Source of the DNA: Chitinophagales bacterium
GTDB taxonomy: Bacteria > Bacteroidota > Bacteroidia > Chitinophagales > JADIYW01
Assembly (NCBI GenBank): GCA_020848315.1
Contig: JADLAH010000130.1
Span: 1-5,769, forward strand
Length of the DNA stretch: 5,769 nt
Reading direction: 5' to 3'
The first letter of the stretch is position 1, and each line of letters begins with the position of its first letter. This document shows positions 5,701 to 5,769 of the stretch, in pieces. Position numbers and translations under genes: made by a program. The notes beneath the pieces are model-generated. The model was not told where the DNA came from. It was given only the letters and a program-made list of their open reading frames with translations, and did not search any database.

Positions 5701-5769
5701 ATGAATGAACTTCCGGTTTTATTTGCATTGTTTTTGCTGGGTATCGTCGCTCAGTTTGCCGGATTTTTA
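5701..5769 (+). CDS. N-terminus of a hydrophobic membrane protein (partial)
   Basis: An ATG at 5701 opens a frame that stays open for 23 codons to the window edge. After a short polar start (MNELP) the residues are almost all hydrophobic (VLFALFLLGIVAQFAGFL), so this is either a first transmembrane helix or an uncleaved signal anchor. It begins 67 bp after the hydroxylase stop, behind a weak promoter-like box. The trailing AGFL resembles the AGFxD that opens the first motif of TauE/SafE-type (TSUP) permeases, but that is only a guess from four residues. The family cannot be named from what is visible. Confidence 0.6.
   Translation, partial: MNELPVLFALFLLGIVAQFAGFL

Noticed and set aside
1..5769. 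A novel defence, mobile or secretion system
   Set aside because: Every sizeable gene belongs to a recognised housekeeping, lipid or regulator family, and no repeats, transposase, nuclease or toxin-like genes are present.

Overview
The window looks like a stretch of chromosome from a member of the Bacteroidota (Bacteroidetes). The signs are several matches to the Bacteroidota -7 promoter consensus TAnnTTTG in front of genes, an almost complete lack of Shine-Dalgarno sequences, a small Crp/Fnr-type regulator typical of that phylum, and A+T-rich spacers between genes of moderate G+C content. I cannot name a genus. The phylum call rests on pattern recognition, not on a search.

Layout from left to right: the last codons of an upstream gene (1-51, tentative); a PAP2-family membrane phosphatase on the plus strand (60-644); a tRNA-His(GTG) gene on the minus strand (687-761) with its own promoter-like box; a strong intrinsic terminator (858-889) closing the minus-strand S-adenosylhomocysteine hydrolase gene ahcY (925-2247); a 158-bp divergent spacer carrying an ahcY promoter box and a 6+4+6 inverted repeat; ammonia-dependent asparagine synthetase asnA on the plus strand (2406-3407); a Crp/Fnr-like regulator on the minus strand (3414-3980) that converges on asnA with only 6 bp between the stops; a divergent promoter region (3981-4056); glutamate formimidoyltransferase ftcD (4057-5022); a small fatty acid hydroxylase / sterol desaturase-family membrane protein (5094-5633); and the first 23 codons of a hydrophobic protein that runs off the end (5701-5769).

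Functionally this is mostly housekeeping metabolism: the activated-methyl cycle (ahcY), asparagine synthesis (asnA), one-carbon/histidine catabolism (ftcD), and membrane lipid chemistry (PAP2 phosphatase, fatty acid hydroxylase). The genes alternate in strand and do not form one operon. The only evident regulatory pairing is the Crp/Fnr-like gene divergent from ftcD. I see no mobile element, CRISPR array, toxin-antitoxin pair or defence system. The most useful second looks are the arginine missing from the third PAP2 motif, the inverted repeat at the ahcY promoter, and the back-to-back promoters with very short leaders between the regulator and ftcD.
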